DNA of 64,000 nt, from NCBI RefSeq assembly GCF_020103725.1, contig NZ_JAHXBG010000025.1:1-64000 (forward strand). Direction: 5' to 3'. The stretch is from Hyalangium gracile. Lineage in GTDB: Bacteria > Myxococcota > Myxococcia > Myxococcales > Myxococcaceae. This document shows, piece after piece, positions 56,502 to 64,000 of the stretch; positions within the stretch are counted from its first letter, which is position 1, and each line of letters begins with the position of its first letter. A program made the translations under genes and the position numbers. The notes below the pieces were generated by a model that was given only the letters and a program-made list of their open reading frames with translations, had not been told where the DNA came from and ran no database searches.

Positions 56502-57443
56502 ATGGACATCCACTTCGAGAAGCTGACGATTCCCGCCACCGACGGTTTCCGGCTGGCCGCGACCCTCTACTCCCCCGACGGGGAGGCTGCCCGCCCCGTG
56601 GTGCTGATCAACCCGGCCACCGGAGTGAAGCGCACCCTCTACGAGAAGTTCGCCCGGTTCCTCGCGGGGCGGGGGATGCACGTCCTCACCTATGACTATC
56701 GGGGCATCGGCGGCTCCCGCACCGAGCCGCTGCGCTCACTGGACGCGACGATGGTGGACTGGGGAGCGCGGGACCTGGCGGGGGCCGTGGACTGGCTGGT
56801 GGAGCAGTTCCCCGACTGCCCGCTGCTCGCGGTGGGGCACAGCTCGGGCGGACAGCTGCTCGGGATGACGGATCGCATCCAGCACGTCTCCGCCCTGCTC
56901 GCGGTGGGGGCCCAGAGCGGCTACTGGCGCCACTGGGAGGGACCGCGGCGCTACCAGCTCGCCTTGCTCTGGTACGCGGCGATGCCGGCGGCGACGAGGC
57001 TGCTCGGCTACTTCCCCGCGAAGCGGCTGGGGATGGGCGAGGACCTGCCGGGCGGCGTGGCGCGGGAGTGGGCCCGCTGGTGCCGCAACCCGAACTACAT
57101 CTCCGACGAGCGTGGGGGGCCGCTGCGGCCGTACTTCCATGACTTCACCGGCCCGCTGCGGGCCTACAGCTTCTCCGACGATCGCTTCGCGCCGCGTGCC
57201 GCGGTGGAGGCCCTGCTGGGCTTCTACACCCGCGCCCGGAAGGAGCACCTGCACCTCGCTCCCGCGGACCTGGACGTCGACGCCATCGACCACTTCCGGT
57301 GGCTGAAGGAGAGCTTCCGCGCGAGCCTGTGGGAGGACATGGCCTCCTGGCTGGAGCAGCAGGCAACCGAGGCCCTCCCGTCGACCGGGGTTCCGCGGTT
57401 CGGCCTGTCACAGCCTGCGCAGACGCCCTCTCCCCTGGCATGA
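56502..57443 (+). CDS. Alpha/beta-hydrolase, first gene of the lipid operon
   Basis: A 313-residue protein starting at ATG 56502, since the upstream frame is antisense to the amidohydrolase. The fold shows DYRGIGGS (the oxyanion turn region), GHSSGG with the nucleophile Ser114, and a C-terminal region with DDRFAPRAA, a fit for the acid residue. It is related to the hydrolase at 59819-60850: both have DYRGIGGS and a WRHWxGxxRY stretch. It belongs to the S33-type serine hydrolases (esterases, thioesterases). The stop overlaps the next ATG by 4 nt (ATGA), so translation is coupled. Confidence 0.82.
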   Translation: MDIHFEKLTIPATDGFRLAATLYSPDGEAARPVVLINPATGVKRTLYEKFARFLAGRGMHVLTYDYRGIGGSRTEPLRSLDATMVDWGARDLAGAVDWLVEQFPDCPLLAVGHSSGGQLLGMTDRIQHVSALLAVGAQSGYWRHWEGPRRYQLALLWYAAMPAATRLLGYFPAKRLGMGEDLPGGVAREWARWCRNPNYISDERGGPLRPYFHDFTGPLRAYSFSDDRFAPRAAVEALLGFYTRARKEHLHLAPADLDVDAIDHFRWLKESFRASLWEDMASWLEQQATEALPSTGVPRFGLSQPAQTPSPLA

Positions 57444-58627
57444 GCCTGGCGCAAGACACCTTCATCCAGATCCTGAACCGTCACATCGCCGATGCCACCG
57501 TTCGCCTGATCGTGGAGGACGAGCCCTTCACGGTGGGCGGCGGAGGGGATGCACCCGTGGCGACGCTCCGCATCCACGACCGTCGCTTCTTCTCGCGCGT
57601 GCTGAGCCAGGGCAACCTGGGGATGGGCGAGGCCTACATGGAGGGGGACTTCACCGTCGAGGAGGGCACGCTCCACGACTTCCTTACCGTCCTGCTGCGC
57701 AACCGCATCGACCGGAAGGTGAGGGGCGATCCGCGCACGGTGCTGAAGGTGCTGCGCGTGCAGCTGGGCAACAAGCTCACGGGCGCGCAGTGGCGCTACG
57801 TCCAGCGGCACTATGATCTCGGCGATGAGCTCTTCGAGTCCTTCCTCGACGAGACGATGACGTACTCGTGCGGCTACGCGCTCACGCCGGAGGACTCGCT
57901 GGAGGACCTGCAGCGCAACAAGCTGGAGCGCATCTGCCGCAAGCTGGAGCTGAAGTCGGGCGAGCACCTGCTGGACATCGGGTGCGGCTTTGGCGGCCTG
58001 CTCATCCACGCGGCGCGCAACCACGGCGTGACGGGGGTGGGCATCACCAACAGCCGGCGGCACTGCGAGCGCGGCAACGAGAACATCGCTCGGGCGGGGC
58101 TGTCCGACCGCATCCGCCTCGAGCTGAGGGACCACAGCACCATCGACGGCCGCTTCGACAAGATCGTCAGCGTGGGCATGCTGGAGCACCTGCCGCGCAA
58201 GGAGTACCGGCGGTACTTCTCGCGCATCGCCCGGGCGCTGACGCCGCGGGGGGTGGGGCTGGTGCACGCCATCGGCACGAGCGCTCCCGTCAACACGCAT
58301 GATCCGTTCATCCAGCGCTACATCTTCCCCGGCTCGGGGCAGGTGAAGCTCTCGGAGGCGGCGCACCACCTGGAGCGGCAGGGGCTCGCCATCCGGGACG
58401 TGGAGAACATCGTCCGGCACTACCACTACACGGCGAAGCACTGGCTCACGCGCTTCCAGCAGAACCAGGACCGGCTGGATCCGAAGCGGTACGACCCGAC
58501 GTTCCGCCGGCTCTGGGAGTACTACCTGCACTGCTGCGTGGCGGCGCCGCTCGCGTCGGACGGCACGGTGTACCAGGTGCTCTTCACGAAGGACTACGCG
58601 GCGCCCATGCCGCTGCATCGCGTCTAG
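57440..58627 (+). CDS. Cyclopropane-fatty-acyl-phospholipid synthase-like methyltransferase
   Basis: A 395-residue protein of the CFA synthase/mycolic-acid methyltransferase family. The N-terminal domain (about 1-140) includes LGMGEAYMEGDFTVE, the conserved GExY(M/W) lipid-binding block. The catalytic part has YDLGDELFESFLD, then SAM motif I LLDIGCGFGGLL and GVTGVGITNS. Next are a VSVGMLEHL motif with the carbonate-ligand Glu, and YIFPGSGQVKLSEA. It transfers methyl from S-adenosylmethionine to a double bond in a membrane lipid, giving a cyclopropane or methyl-branched chain. A fatty acid desaturase encoded 42 nt downstream could supply the double bond. Confidence 0.88.
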   Translation: MSLAQDTFIQILNRHIADATVRLIVEDEPFTVGGGGDAPVATLRIHDRRFFSRVLSQGNLGMGEAYMEGDFTVEEGTLHDFLTVLLRNRIDRKVRGDPRTVLKVLRVQLGNKLTGAQWRYVQRHYDLGDELFESFLDETMTYSCGYALTPEDSLEDLQRNKLERICRKLELKSGEHLLDIGCGFGGLLIHAARNHGVTGVGITNSRRHCERGNENIARAGLSDRIRLELRDHSTIDGRFDKIVSVGMLEHLPRKEYRRYFSRIARALTPRGVGLVHAIGTSAPVNTHDPFIQRYIFPGSGQVKLSEAAHHLERQGLAIRDVENIVRHYHYTAKHWLTRFQQNQDRLDPKRYDPTFRRLWEYYLHCCVAAPLASDGTVYQVLFTKDYAAPMPLHRV

Positions 58628-58669
58628 CCCTCAGCCGTTCCCGCCCAGGTCCACACAAGGAGATCGCTC

Positions 58670-59797
58670 GTGCATCCACTGTCCGTCATGAACCAGGAGT
58701 TCCTCGCGCGCGGCTGGAACCGCAAGCCCACGGGGCGGCTCCTCTCGGAGCTGGCCTTCCACCTGTCGCTCGCGCTGGGTGGGCTGGCCGTGGTGGCGTT
58801 CTCGCGCGTCCTGCTGCTCGATGTGCTCGGGGTGCTCCTCTCCACGATGGGCTCGCTGGGCATCTCGACCAACACCCATACGTCCTCGCACTACGCCACG
58901 AGCAACCGGCGCTGGGTGAACCGGGCCCTGACGTACTTCGGCTATCCGCTCTTCCTGGGCATGTCGGCCACATACTGGTGGCAGAAGCACGTGGCGGTCC
59001 ACCACCCCACACCCAACGTCATCGGGCTGGATGACGACGCGGACCTGCTGCCCACCTTCACGCTCACCACGCGGGACGTGGCCCAGGCGCGAGGGCTGCG
59101 CCGGTGGTGGTTCGAGCACCAGTGGCTGGTCATCTTCTTCGCCATCGCCTTCAACGCGCTCAACGTCGTGCAGACGGGGGTGCGCTACCTGGTCGGCTGC
59201 CTGCGCGACCCCAAGCGCCGCACGAAGGCGCACGTCTACGACGCGCTGATGCTCGTGGGGCACGTGACGCTGTGGCTGGTGGTCCCGTCGTTCTTCTTCG
59301 GTCCGCTGCCGGTGCTGGCGCTGTACGGGGTGCGCGTGGTGCTGCTGGGGTACGCCATCTTCATCGCCTTCGCCCCCGCGCACTTCCCGGAGGAGGCGGC
59401 CTTCCTGGACCGGGAGGGACGGGAGCGCGCCGAGTACTTCCGGAAGGCGGACTTCATCCTCCTGCAGACGTCCACGACGCTGAACTTCCGCACGGGGTTC
59501 TTCGGCCGGCTCTTCTGCGCGGGGGTGGACTACCAGATTGAGCACCACCTCTTCCCCGGCTACAGCCACGTGTACTACCCGCGGATGAGCCGCATCCTGA
59601 AGCGCTTCTGCGAGGAGAACGGCTACCCCTACCGCACGCTCGGCTGGTGGGAGGCGGTCTGGAAGTCGCTGGTGGTCTTCCGCCGCCCCAAGCCCGTCTA
59701 TCCGCGGCTCACGGGCCTGCGCGGAGCCAGGCTGGCCACGGAGTCCCAGGAGCGCCGCGCTCCGGAGCTGCTGGCCGGCCAGGAGCAGGTGGCCTGA
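58670..59797 (+). CDS. Membrane fatty acid desaturase
   Basis: A 375-residue membrane protein starting at GTG 58670, 8 nt after AAGGAG. It has the three His boxes of integral-membrane desaturases/hydroxylases: HTSSH near 65, HVAVHH (about 106-111) and QIEHHLF (about 287). Hydrophobic segments lie between them (about 30-60, 130-160, 195-235). A diiron centre is expected. It inserts a double bond in acyl chains, using O2. The HxxxH box is short (HTSSH) as in acyl-lipid and delta-6-like subfamilies; chain position cannot be told. It sits between the methyltransferase and the second hydrolase. Confidence 0.88.
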   Translation: MHPLSVMNQEFLARGWNRKPTGRLLSELAFHLSLALGGLAVVAFSRVLLLDVLGVLLSTMGSLGISTNTHTSSHYATSNRRWVNRALTYFGYPLFLGMSATYWWQKHVAVHHPTPNVIGLDDDADLLPTFTLTTRDVAQARGLRRWWFEHQWLVIFFAIAFNALNVVQTGVRYLVGCLRDPKRRTKAHVYDALMLVGHVTLWLVVPSFFFGPLPVLALYGVRVVLLGYAIFIAFAPAHFPEEAAFLDREGRERAEYFRKADFILLQTSTTLNFRTGFFGRLFCAGVDYQIEHHLFPGYSHVYYPRMSRILKRFCEENGYPYRTLGWWEAVWKSLVVFRRPKPVYPRLTGLRGARLATESQERRAPELLAGQEQVA

Positions 59798-59818
59798 GTC
59801 TTCCCCTCGAGCCCGAGG

Positions 59819-60850
59819 ATGCACTCCATGGTTCAGCGCCAGCAGCACACGGTCGTCACCCGGGATGGCATCTCCCTGGCGGTGAGCACCTATCAGCGGG
59901 AGGGAGTGGCACCGCGCCAGGTGGCCCTCCTGCTGTGCGCCGTGGGGGCCCGGCAGGAGCGGTATGAGCCCTTCGCTCGGTGGCTGGCCCATGACGGCTG
60001 GCGGGTCGCCACCTTCGACTACCGGGGCATCGGTGGCTCGGTGCTGGAGGAGGACAGTCGGCACACCGCCTCCATGCGCGCCTGGGGCGAGCAGGATGTG
60101 ACGGCCGTCATCCAGTGGGCCTGCGACACGTTCGACCCCGAGCGGCTCGTCGCCGTGGCGCACAGCATCGGTGGGCAGATCCTCCCGTTCGCCGAGAACC
60201 ACGAGAGGCTGAGCGCGGTGGCCATCGTCGCCTCTCAGCGCGGGTGCTGGCGCCACTGGAGCGGCTGGAAGCGCTACGGCGTGATGCTCTTCTTCCGGCT
60301 GTACATCCCGCTGTGCCTGAGGCTCTTCGGGCGGGTGCCGCTCTCGTTCGTGGGGCTGGATGACCTGGAGCGAGGCATCGCCGAGGACTACGCCCGGTGG
60401 GGGCTGGCCGAGCACTACCTGTGGCCCTCCGGCGAGTCGCGCTCGGCGCGCTTCTCGGGCTGCACCTTCCCGCTGCTCGCGCTCAGCTTCGAGGATGACA
60501 CCTTCTATGCGCCGAAGCGGGCCGTGCAGGTGCTGCTGCACGACTACTACGTGTCGACGCCGGCGCTCTGGTGCCATGTCGAGCACACCCGGCTGGGGCT
60601 GCGCGGGCTGGGACACTCCGGCTTCTTTGACGCGCGGCAATGCCCGGAGGGGTGGTGGCGGGAGGTCTCCGGCTGGCTGCGCACCGCCTCCGCGAGCTCG
60701 TTCCAGCTCTCTCGAGGCGAGGGGATGGTCGGGCCGTCCCTGGGCTCTCTCGCAGTGCCCGTGTTGCGGCCAGCACGCGGGCACGAGCTGGACGAGGGCG
60801 CGGCTACCCCGGTGCTCACCTCCGGCCTGCGGGGAGTGGGGACGCGATGA
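59819..60850 (+). CDS. Alpha/beta-hydrolase, fourth gene of the lipid operon
   Basis: A 343-residue paralogue of the product of 56502-57443. It has FDYRGIGGS (about 66-74), a nucleophile elbow AHSIGG with Ser116, the shared CWRHWSGWKRYG stretch, and FEDDTFYAP for the acid turn. The catalytic His fits GLGHSGFFD. A 60-residue Ser/Pro-rich C-terminal extension is present. Presumably it cleaves or transfers an acyl ester, for example releasing modified chains from a lipid. The stop overlaps the next ATG by 4 nt, so the two are coupled. Confidence 0.82.
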   Translation: MHSMVQRQQHTVVTRDGISLAVSTYQREGVAPRQVALLLCAVGARQERYEPFARWLAHDGWRVATFDYRGIGGSVLEEDSRHTASMRAWGEQDVTAVIQWACDTFDPERLVAVAHSIGGQILPFAENHERLSAVAIVASQRGCWRHWSGWKRYGVMLFFRLYIPLCLRLFGRVPLSFVGLDDLERGIAEDYARWGLAEHYLWPSGESRSARFSGCTFPLLALSFEDDTFYAPKRAVQVLLHDYYVSTPALWCHVEHTRLGLRGLGHSGFFDARQCPEGWWREVSGWLRTASASSFQLSRGEGMVGPSLGSLAVPVLRPARGHELDEGAATPVLTSGLRGVGTR

Positions 60851-61689
60851 CGGCCGTGGCGGTGGAAGAGGAGAGCTTCTTCGTGGAGCTTGCTCGAGCG
60901 CGTGTCCACACGCGGGTGGTGGGGCAGGGGAGCAAGACGCTGGTCATCGTCCCGGACCCTCCCAACCTGATCGAGCACCACCGCGACGTCATCGAGAGCC
61001 TGGCGCGAGACTTCCGCGTCATCTGCTTCGAGCTGCCGGGCTTCGGGCGCTCCCAGCTGCGGAATGGGGCGCGCTTCAGCCTGGAGCTCCAGGTGGAGGT
61101 GATGGCCGGGGTGCTGGAGCGGCTCGCGGTGCGTCAGGCCATCCTGGAGATGTCCTGCCTGGGAGCGCTGGTGGGGCTGCGCCTCGCGCGCCTGAGGCCG
61201 GAGCTCGTGGAGCGGTTGGTGCTCGCGCAGGTGTCCACGCAGGAGCGGATGCGGACCTGGGCGAAGGGCACCGACGTCTGCGGCCTCATCCACACGCCCC
61301 GGGTGGGACAGGCGCTCGTGTCGCTCGGCCGGCGCTTCATCGCGCGACACTGGTACCAGGCGGCGCTGCCGGAAGGGACCGATGGGCGGACGCGTCAGCG
61401 CTACCTCCAGCCCACGCTCCAGGCGCTCCGGGAGGGCGGGGACTTCGAGCTGGCCTCGGCCTACCAGTCGCTGCGGCGCGCTGGAGCGCTGGACTACGGG
61501 GACATCCGGCAGCCCACACTCCTGTTATGGGGCCGCGCGGACCGGACGCATGAGGGGGCTTCCGCCCGGGACCTCCTGCATGCGCTGCCCCGCGCGGAGC
61601 TCGTCGAGCTGGACGGGTGTGGCCACTTCCCCACCTTGGAAGAGGCCGGACGGTACGAGGAACGCCTCCGGGCCTGGCTGCGGGGGTGA
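60847..61689 (+). CDS. Alpha/beta-hydrolase with Cys at the nucleophile position
   Basis: A 280-residue protein from ATG 60847 (overlapping the upstream stop). The fold is clear: FELPGFGRSQLRNG, the elbow LEMSCLGALVGLRLA, LLLWGRADRTH with the acid, and GCGHFPTLEEA with the catalytic His. At the elbow, GxSxG is replaced by MSCLG, with C104 at the nucleophile position. A Cys nucleophile is known in dienelactone hydrolase relatives, though Ser103 could be used if the turn shifts. It belongs to the lipid operon (five genes, 56502-61689). Substrate unknown. Confidence 0.8.
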   Translation: MTAVAVEEESFFVELARARVHTRVVGQGSKTLVIVPDPPNLIEHHRDVIESLARDFRVICFELPGFGRSQLRNGARFSLELQVEVMAGVLERLAVRQAILEMSCLGALVGLRLARLRPELVERLVLAQVSTQERMRTWAKGTDVCGLIHTPRVGQALVSLGRRFIARHWYQAALPEGTDGRTRQRYLQPTLQALREGGDFELASAYQSLRRAGALDYGDIRQPTLLLWGRADRTHEGASARDLLHALPRAELVELDGCGHFPTLEEAGRYEERLRAWLRG

Positions 61690-61771
61690 GGTGGCCTGGA
61701 GGGCAGGCATCCTCCAGCAGCCAAGTCCCCGTGTCTCTGTCAGAGTGGGCGGGGGTGCTCCAGGCACGGCT

Positions 61772-62647
61772 ATGGGCTTCTTCGATCGGCTCTTCGGAAG
61801 GCAGCAGGTGCCCGCGCTCCGGCGGCGAGAGCAGCCGTTGAGCCTCCAGCTCCTGTTCCCGAGCAAGCTGCGGCTCAACGTCAACGCGCTGACGGAGACG
61901 CTGCGAGGGCTCCACCCGTCGCTGTCCCAGGGCCGCTTCGAGCTGGACGCGCAGGCGAGCGCCGCGATGGGCGCCGAGGTCGGCGTGGCGCTGTGGGCAA
62001 GGCATCGGGTGCAGGTGGTGCTGTTCGGCGTGCGGATGCCCACCACGGTGCTGGAGCAGTGCGTGGCGCCGGCCCACTACGGGACCGAGCTGAAGGCCCA
62101 GGCTCGGGCCCATACGGCGCACGCGCTGCTGTTCTACGTGGGAGACGAAGAGGAGCCGCTGGAGCAATACGTGGCGCTGGCGCTGGTGGCGGTGGCGCTG
62201 GCCAGGGAGGGCGCCATCGTGGTGCTGAACGAGGATGCCCACACCTCCTTCCCCACCCAGCCGCTGCTCCCAGACGAGGGCGAGGATGTGGTGGACCTGC
62301 TGCGGACGATGCCTCTCACCGCGCTCTACGTGGGCTTCGTGAAGCTGCAGGTGCCCGGGGCGGAGGGCGTCTGGATGCGGACGTACGGCGCTCCGAGGAT
62401 GGGGCTGCCGGACCTGGCCTGGCACGCCCGGAGCGATGCCGAGGCGCACGACACCTTCGAGCTGTTCTCCGGCCTGCTGGAGTACCTGCGAGTGTCGGGG
62501 GCCCGCTTCGGCCAGGGGCACACGGCGGAGTGGCAGCGGCGCCACGTGAGGATTCGAAAGCCACGCTGGAGAGAGCGCGGGTTTCTCGACAGCCCGGGAG
62601 AGCTCTTCGTGCTGGAGCCAGCGGAGCCCCAGGGCCCGCGGCGCTGA
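61772..62647 (+). CDS. DUF4261-domain protein
   Basis: A 291-residue soluble protein from ATG 61772 (MGFFDRLFGRQQVPALRRRE). The C-terminal two-thirds fit DUF4261: VLNEDAHTSF, then DVVDLLRTMPLTALYVGFVK and the closing MGLPDLAWHARSDAEAHDTFELFSGL cut here for brevity. A short N-terminal helical segment precedes it. The family's function is unknown; members often lie near toxin-immunity or signalling genes. It lies 82 nt after the lipid operon and may be separately transcribed. Confidence 0.68.
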   Translation: MGFFDRLFGRQQVPALRRREQPLSLQLLFPSKLRLNVNALTETLRGLHPSLSQGRFELDAQASAAMGAEVGVALWARHRVQVVLFGVRMPTTVLEQCVAPAHYGTELKAQARAHTAHALLFYVGDEEEPLEQYVALALVAVALAREGAIVVLNEDAHTSFPTQPLLPDEGEDVVDLLRTMPLTALYVGFVKLQVPGAEGVWMRTYGAPRMGLPDLAWHARSDAEAHDTFELFSGLLEYLRVSGARFGQGHTAEWQRRHVRIRKPRWRERGFLDSPGELFVLEPAEPQGPRR

Positions 62648-62667
62648 GGAGCTTCGGCTCGCCCCTG

Positions 62668-62940
62668 CTACAGCGGCTCGCCGGGACCGAGGATGCCTCC
62701 CGCCAGCAGGCACACGGCGACGGTGCCGAGCATGGCCCAGGCACTGTCGAACCTGCGCCCCACCAGGAAGCCCAGGCCGAGCGCGATCAGCGGCATGAAG
62801 AGCAGCACCAGGGCCCGCGCGAGCGCCCCGAACAGCTGGAGCCACAGCACGGCCCCGGTTGCTGACTCCTCCGTCCTCGGCGGGCGGTCCCGCTCCGCCA
62901 GCTTCCCCTCCGAGAGGAAGCCCTCCCGCATGAGCCTCAT
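62668..62940 (-). CDS. Small two-helix membrane protein in sigma-factor operon
   Basis: A 90-residue protein. ATG 62940 overlaps the stop of the upstream gene (ATGA). The N-terminal 30 residues are charged (MRLMREGFLSEGKLAERDRP). Two membrane helices follow (VLWLQLFGALARALVLLFMP and WAMLGTVAVCLLAGGILGP). No family recognised. It is the third gene of the sigma factor unit and may belong to the same signalling complex. Confidence 0.7.
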   Translation of the reverse strand: MRLMREGFLSEGKLAERDRPPRTEESATGAVLWLQLFGALARALVLLFMPLIALGLGFLVGRRFDSAWAMLGTVAVCLLAGGILGPGEPL

Positions 62941-63572
62941 GGCACGGCCCTCACGACGAAGGTCTCGTGGATGTGCCGGCCCTCCGAGGCATGCGAGACG
63001 TTGAGCACGTAGTGCCCAGGGGTGTGGATCCGCACGCGCAGCGGCTCGGCCTCCGCTCCCGCATCGGTGGTGAACTGGTGCAGGCACCGGGCTCCCTCGC
63101 AGCTCACGAGCTGCACCGTGGGCAGGTGCGAGGAGTGCTGGTGGAAGTCCAGCTCGGCCGGCGTCTCCAGCACCACCCGGGCCGTGCCCTCCGGGTGCCG
63201 ATCGACGGTCCACGGCAGCGCCACCCAGCCACCGCCTTCGGGAACCCGGATGGAGACCTCCCGGAGGGGCAGGGCCTCACGCACCACCTGGGCCATGCCG
63301 CCCTCTCCCGGGCGCTTCACTCCCACCGTGAGCAGCACGGCGGCCAGCGCCGCTCCCATCATCATCCAGAGTCCCAGGTGGGAGAGCCAGTTGCGCACCG
63401 GCTCCTTCGCGGGCCGGCTCGGCGACAGGCTCTTTCGAGCCTCCGCCGCCTGGAGCGCCGCGTGGATGCGCGCCTGCTGGTGCGCCGAGGGCTGCTCGGT
63501 CCGGAACGCCGCGACAGCGAAGCGGACTTCGTCCGGCAGTGGGGGAAGGCTACGGTCGTCGCGCGAGCTCAC
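62937..63572 (-). CDS. Membrane-anchored anti-sigma-factor-like protein
   Basis: A 211-residue protein starting at GTG 63572, six nt after AGGAGG. The N-terminal about 60 residues (LPDEVRFAVAAFRTEQPSAH..) are soluble and contain a candidate sigma-binding helix. A single membrane helix (about 65-85, WMMMGAALAAVLLTVGV) leads to a periplasmic beta-rich domain with HQHSSHLP, LVSCEGARCLHQF and HIHETFVV. I see no HxxxCxxC zinc motif, so a ZAS-type name is not justified. The gene overlaps the sigma factor by 23 nt, which supports an anti-sigma role. The His/Cys-rich periplasmic part may sense metal or redox state. Confidence 0.65.
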   Translation of the reverse strand: MSSRDDRSLPPLPDEVRFAVAAFRTEQPSAHQQARIHAALQAAEARKSLSPSRPAKEPVRNWLSHLGLWMMMGAALAAVLLTVGVKRPGEGGMAQVVREALPLREVSIRVPEGGGWVALPWTVDRHPEGTARVVLETPAELDFHQHSSHLPTVQLVSCEGARCLHQFTTDAGAEAEPLRVRIHTPGHYVLNVSHASEGRHIHETFVVRAVP

Positions 63573-63999
63573 GGGCGTCCTCCTCTGCGCGCACTTCGTG
63601 CGGCGTCTGGGCCTGCAAGGCCTTGAATGCAGCGCTCAGCTGGGCACGGCCTCGGAAGTGGCGGCTCTTCACCGTGCCCACCGGCACCTCCAGGATGGAG
63701 GCCACCTCCTCGTAACCCAGCTCCTCGATGTCACACAGCAGCACCACCAGCCGGAACTTCTCGGGCAGCGTGTGCAGGCACCGGAGCAGGCAGGCCGTCT
63801 GCTCCGAGTGTCCCAGCTGCACCTCTGGATCCAGCGGCTCGGAGCCGCCGGTGAAGATGGAGCCGAGCACCGACGAGGCTCCCTCGAGCATCGTCTCCAG
63901 CAAGGAGCGGCGTCGGGCCATTCCCCGCCGGTTCTCGATGAACTGGTTGCGGATGATGCCGCACAGCCAGCCCAGCAGTGAGCCCCTCCCTTGAAAGGA
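63550..63999 (-). CDS. ECF RNA polymerase sigma factor (5' end beyond window)
   Basis: One hundred and forty-nine codons are visible; the N-terminus is beyond the right edge. Region 2 appears as GRGSLLGWLCGIIRNQFIEN. Region 4 follows: CLHTLPEKFRLVVLLCDIEE then GYEEVASILEVPVGTVKSR, a classic helix-turn-helix for the -35 element. The region 2/4 spacer (TMLEGASSVLGSIFTGGSEP) is short. The C-terminal tail overlaps the start of the anti-sigma-like gene. It directs transcription of an unknown regulon in response to an envelope or redox signal. Confidence 0.9.
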   Translation of the reverse strand, partial: SFQGRGSLLGWLCGIIRNQFIENRRGMARRRSLLETMLEGASSVLGSIFTGGSEPLDPEVQLGHSEQTACLLRCLHTLPEKFRLVVLLCDIEELGYEEVASILEVPVGTVKSRHFRGRAQLSAAFKALQAQTPHEVRAEEDARELARRP

Positions 64000-64000
64000 G

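Overview
The window is high-GC DNA with strong G/C third-position preference. It is rich in secreted lipoproteins, Tat substrates, tetratricopeptide (TPR) proteins, an eukaryote-like Ser/Thr kinase pair, myxobacterial cysteine-rich (DUF4215) repeats and a SitA-like toxin. Together these point to a myxobacterium, most likely of the Cystobacterineae (Archangium/Cystobacter/Stigmatella type). No rRNA, tRNA, CRISPR array or intact insertion sequence was seen.

Layout. 1-8.5 kb: the tail of an exopolysaccharide-type sugar transferase, an Omp85-like barrel, a TPR protein, a one-helix protein, a carboxypeptidase-regulatory-repeat/PDZ protein, a tandem DsbA-like oxidoreductase and a small conserved protein. 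8.6-17 kb (minus strand): a metallophosphoesterase, a Tat-exported SDR-like protein, a zinc-ribbon/HELGH membrane protease, a glycan-binding-like secreted protein and a large orphan PilY1. 17-23 kb (plus strand): two beta-barrels, then a lipoprotein, a Tat-exported DUF1501 protein and a c-type-cytochrome lipoprotein in an operon.

23.2-36.7 kb (minus strand) is the most striking part. A three-gene cassette appears twice in the same order with the same 12-nt and 8-nt gaps: a membrane Ser/Thr kinase fused to an nSTAND-type NTPase and a periplasmic coiled coil, then a TPR/PEGA membrane protein with a CGGC loop, then a cysteine-rich DUF4215 lipoprotein. A beta-propeller (NHL-like) lipoprotein gene lies between the copies. 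I read this as a duplicated envelope-sensing or signalling module that I cannot match to a described system.

36.9-45 kb: an RNase R-type exonuclease, an M43 metalloprotease with a clear terminator, a discoidin/purple-acid-phosphatase lipoprotein, a lipoprotein nuclease toxin with its probable immunity gene, and a stretch of small or decayed reading frames. 45-50.6 kb: nrfHA (ammonia-forming nitrite reductase), an alpha/beta-hydrolase lipoprotein and a double-Spondin lipoprotein. 50.6-56.3 kb: a sugar ABC importer without its ATPase, an exported pirin and an amidohydrolase. 56.5-61.7 kb: a five-gene operon (hydrolase, cyclopropane-synthase-like methyltransferase, desaturase, two more hydrolases) that looks like a lipid-modification pathway. 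The end holds a DUF4261 protein and an ECF sigma-factor operon running off the right edge.

A 25-nt palindromic element (core ACTGGT..CTTGTCATACCAGTT) occurs three times between genes, near 8.56, 23.17 and 44.85 kb. Domain names come from reading motifs only; no database search was possible.
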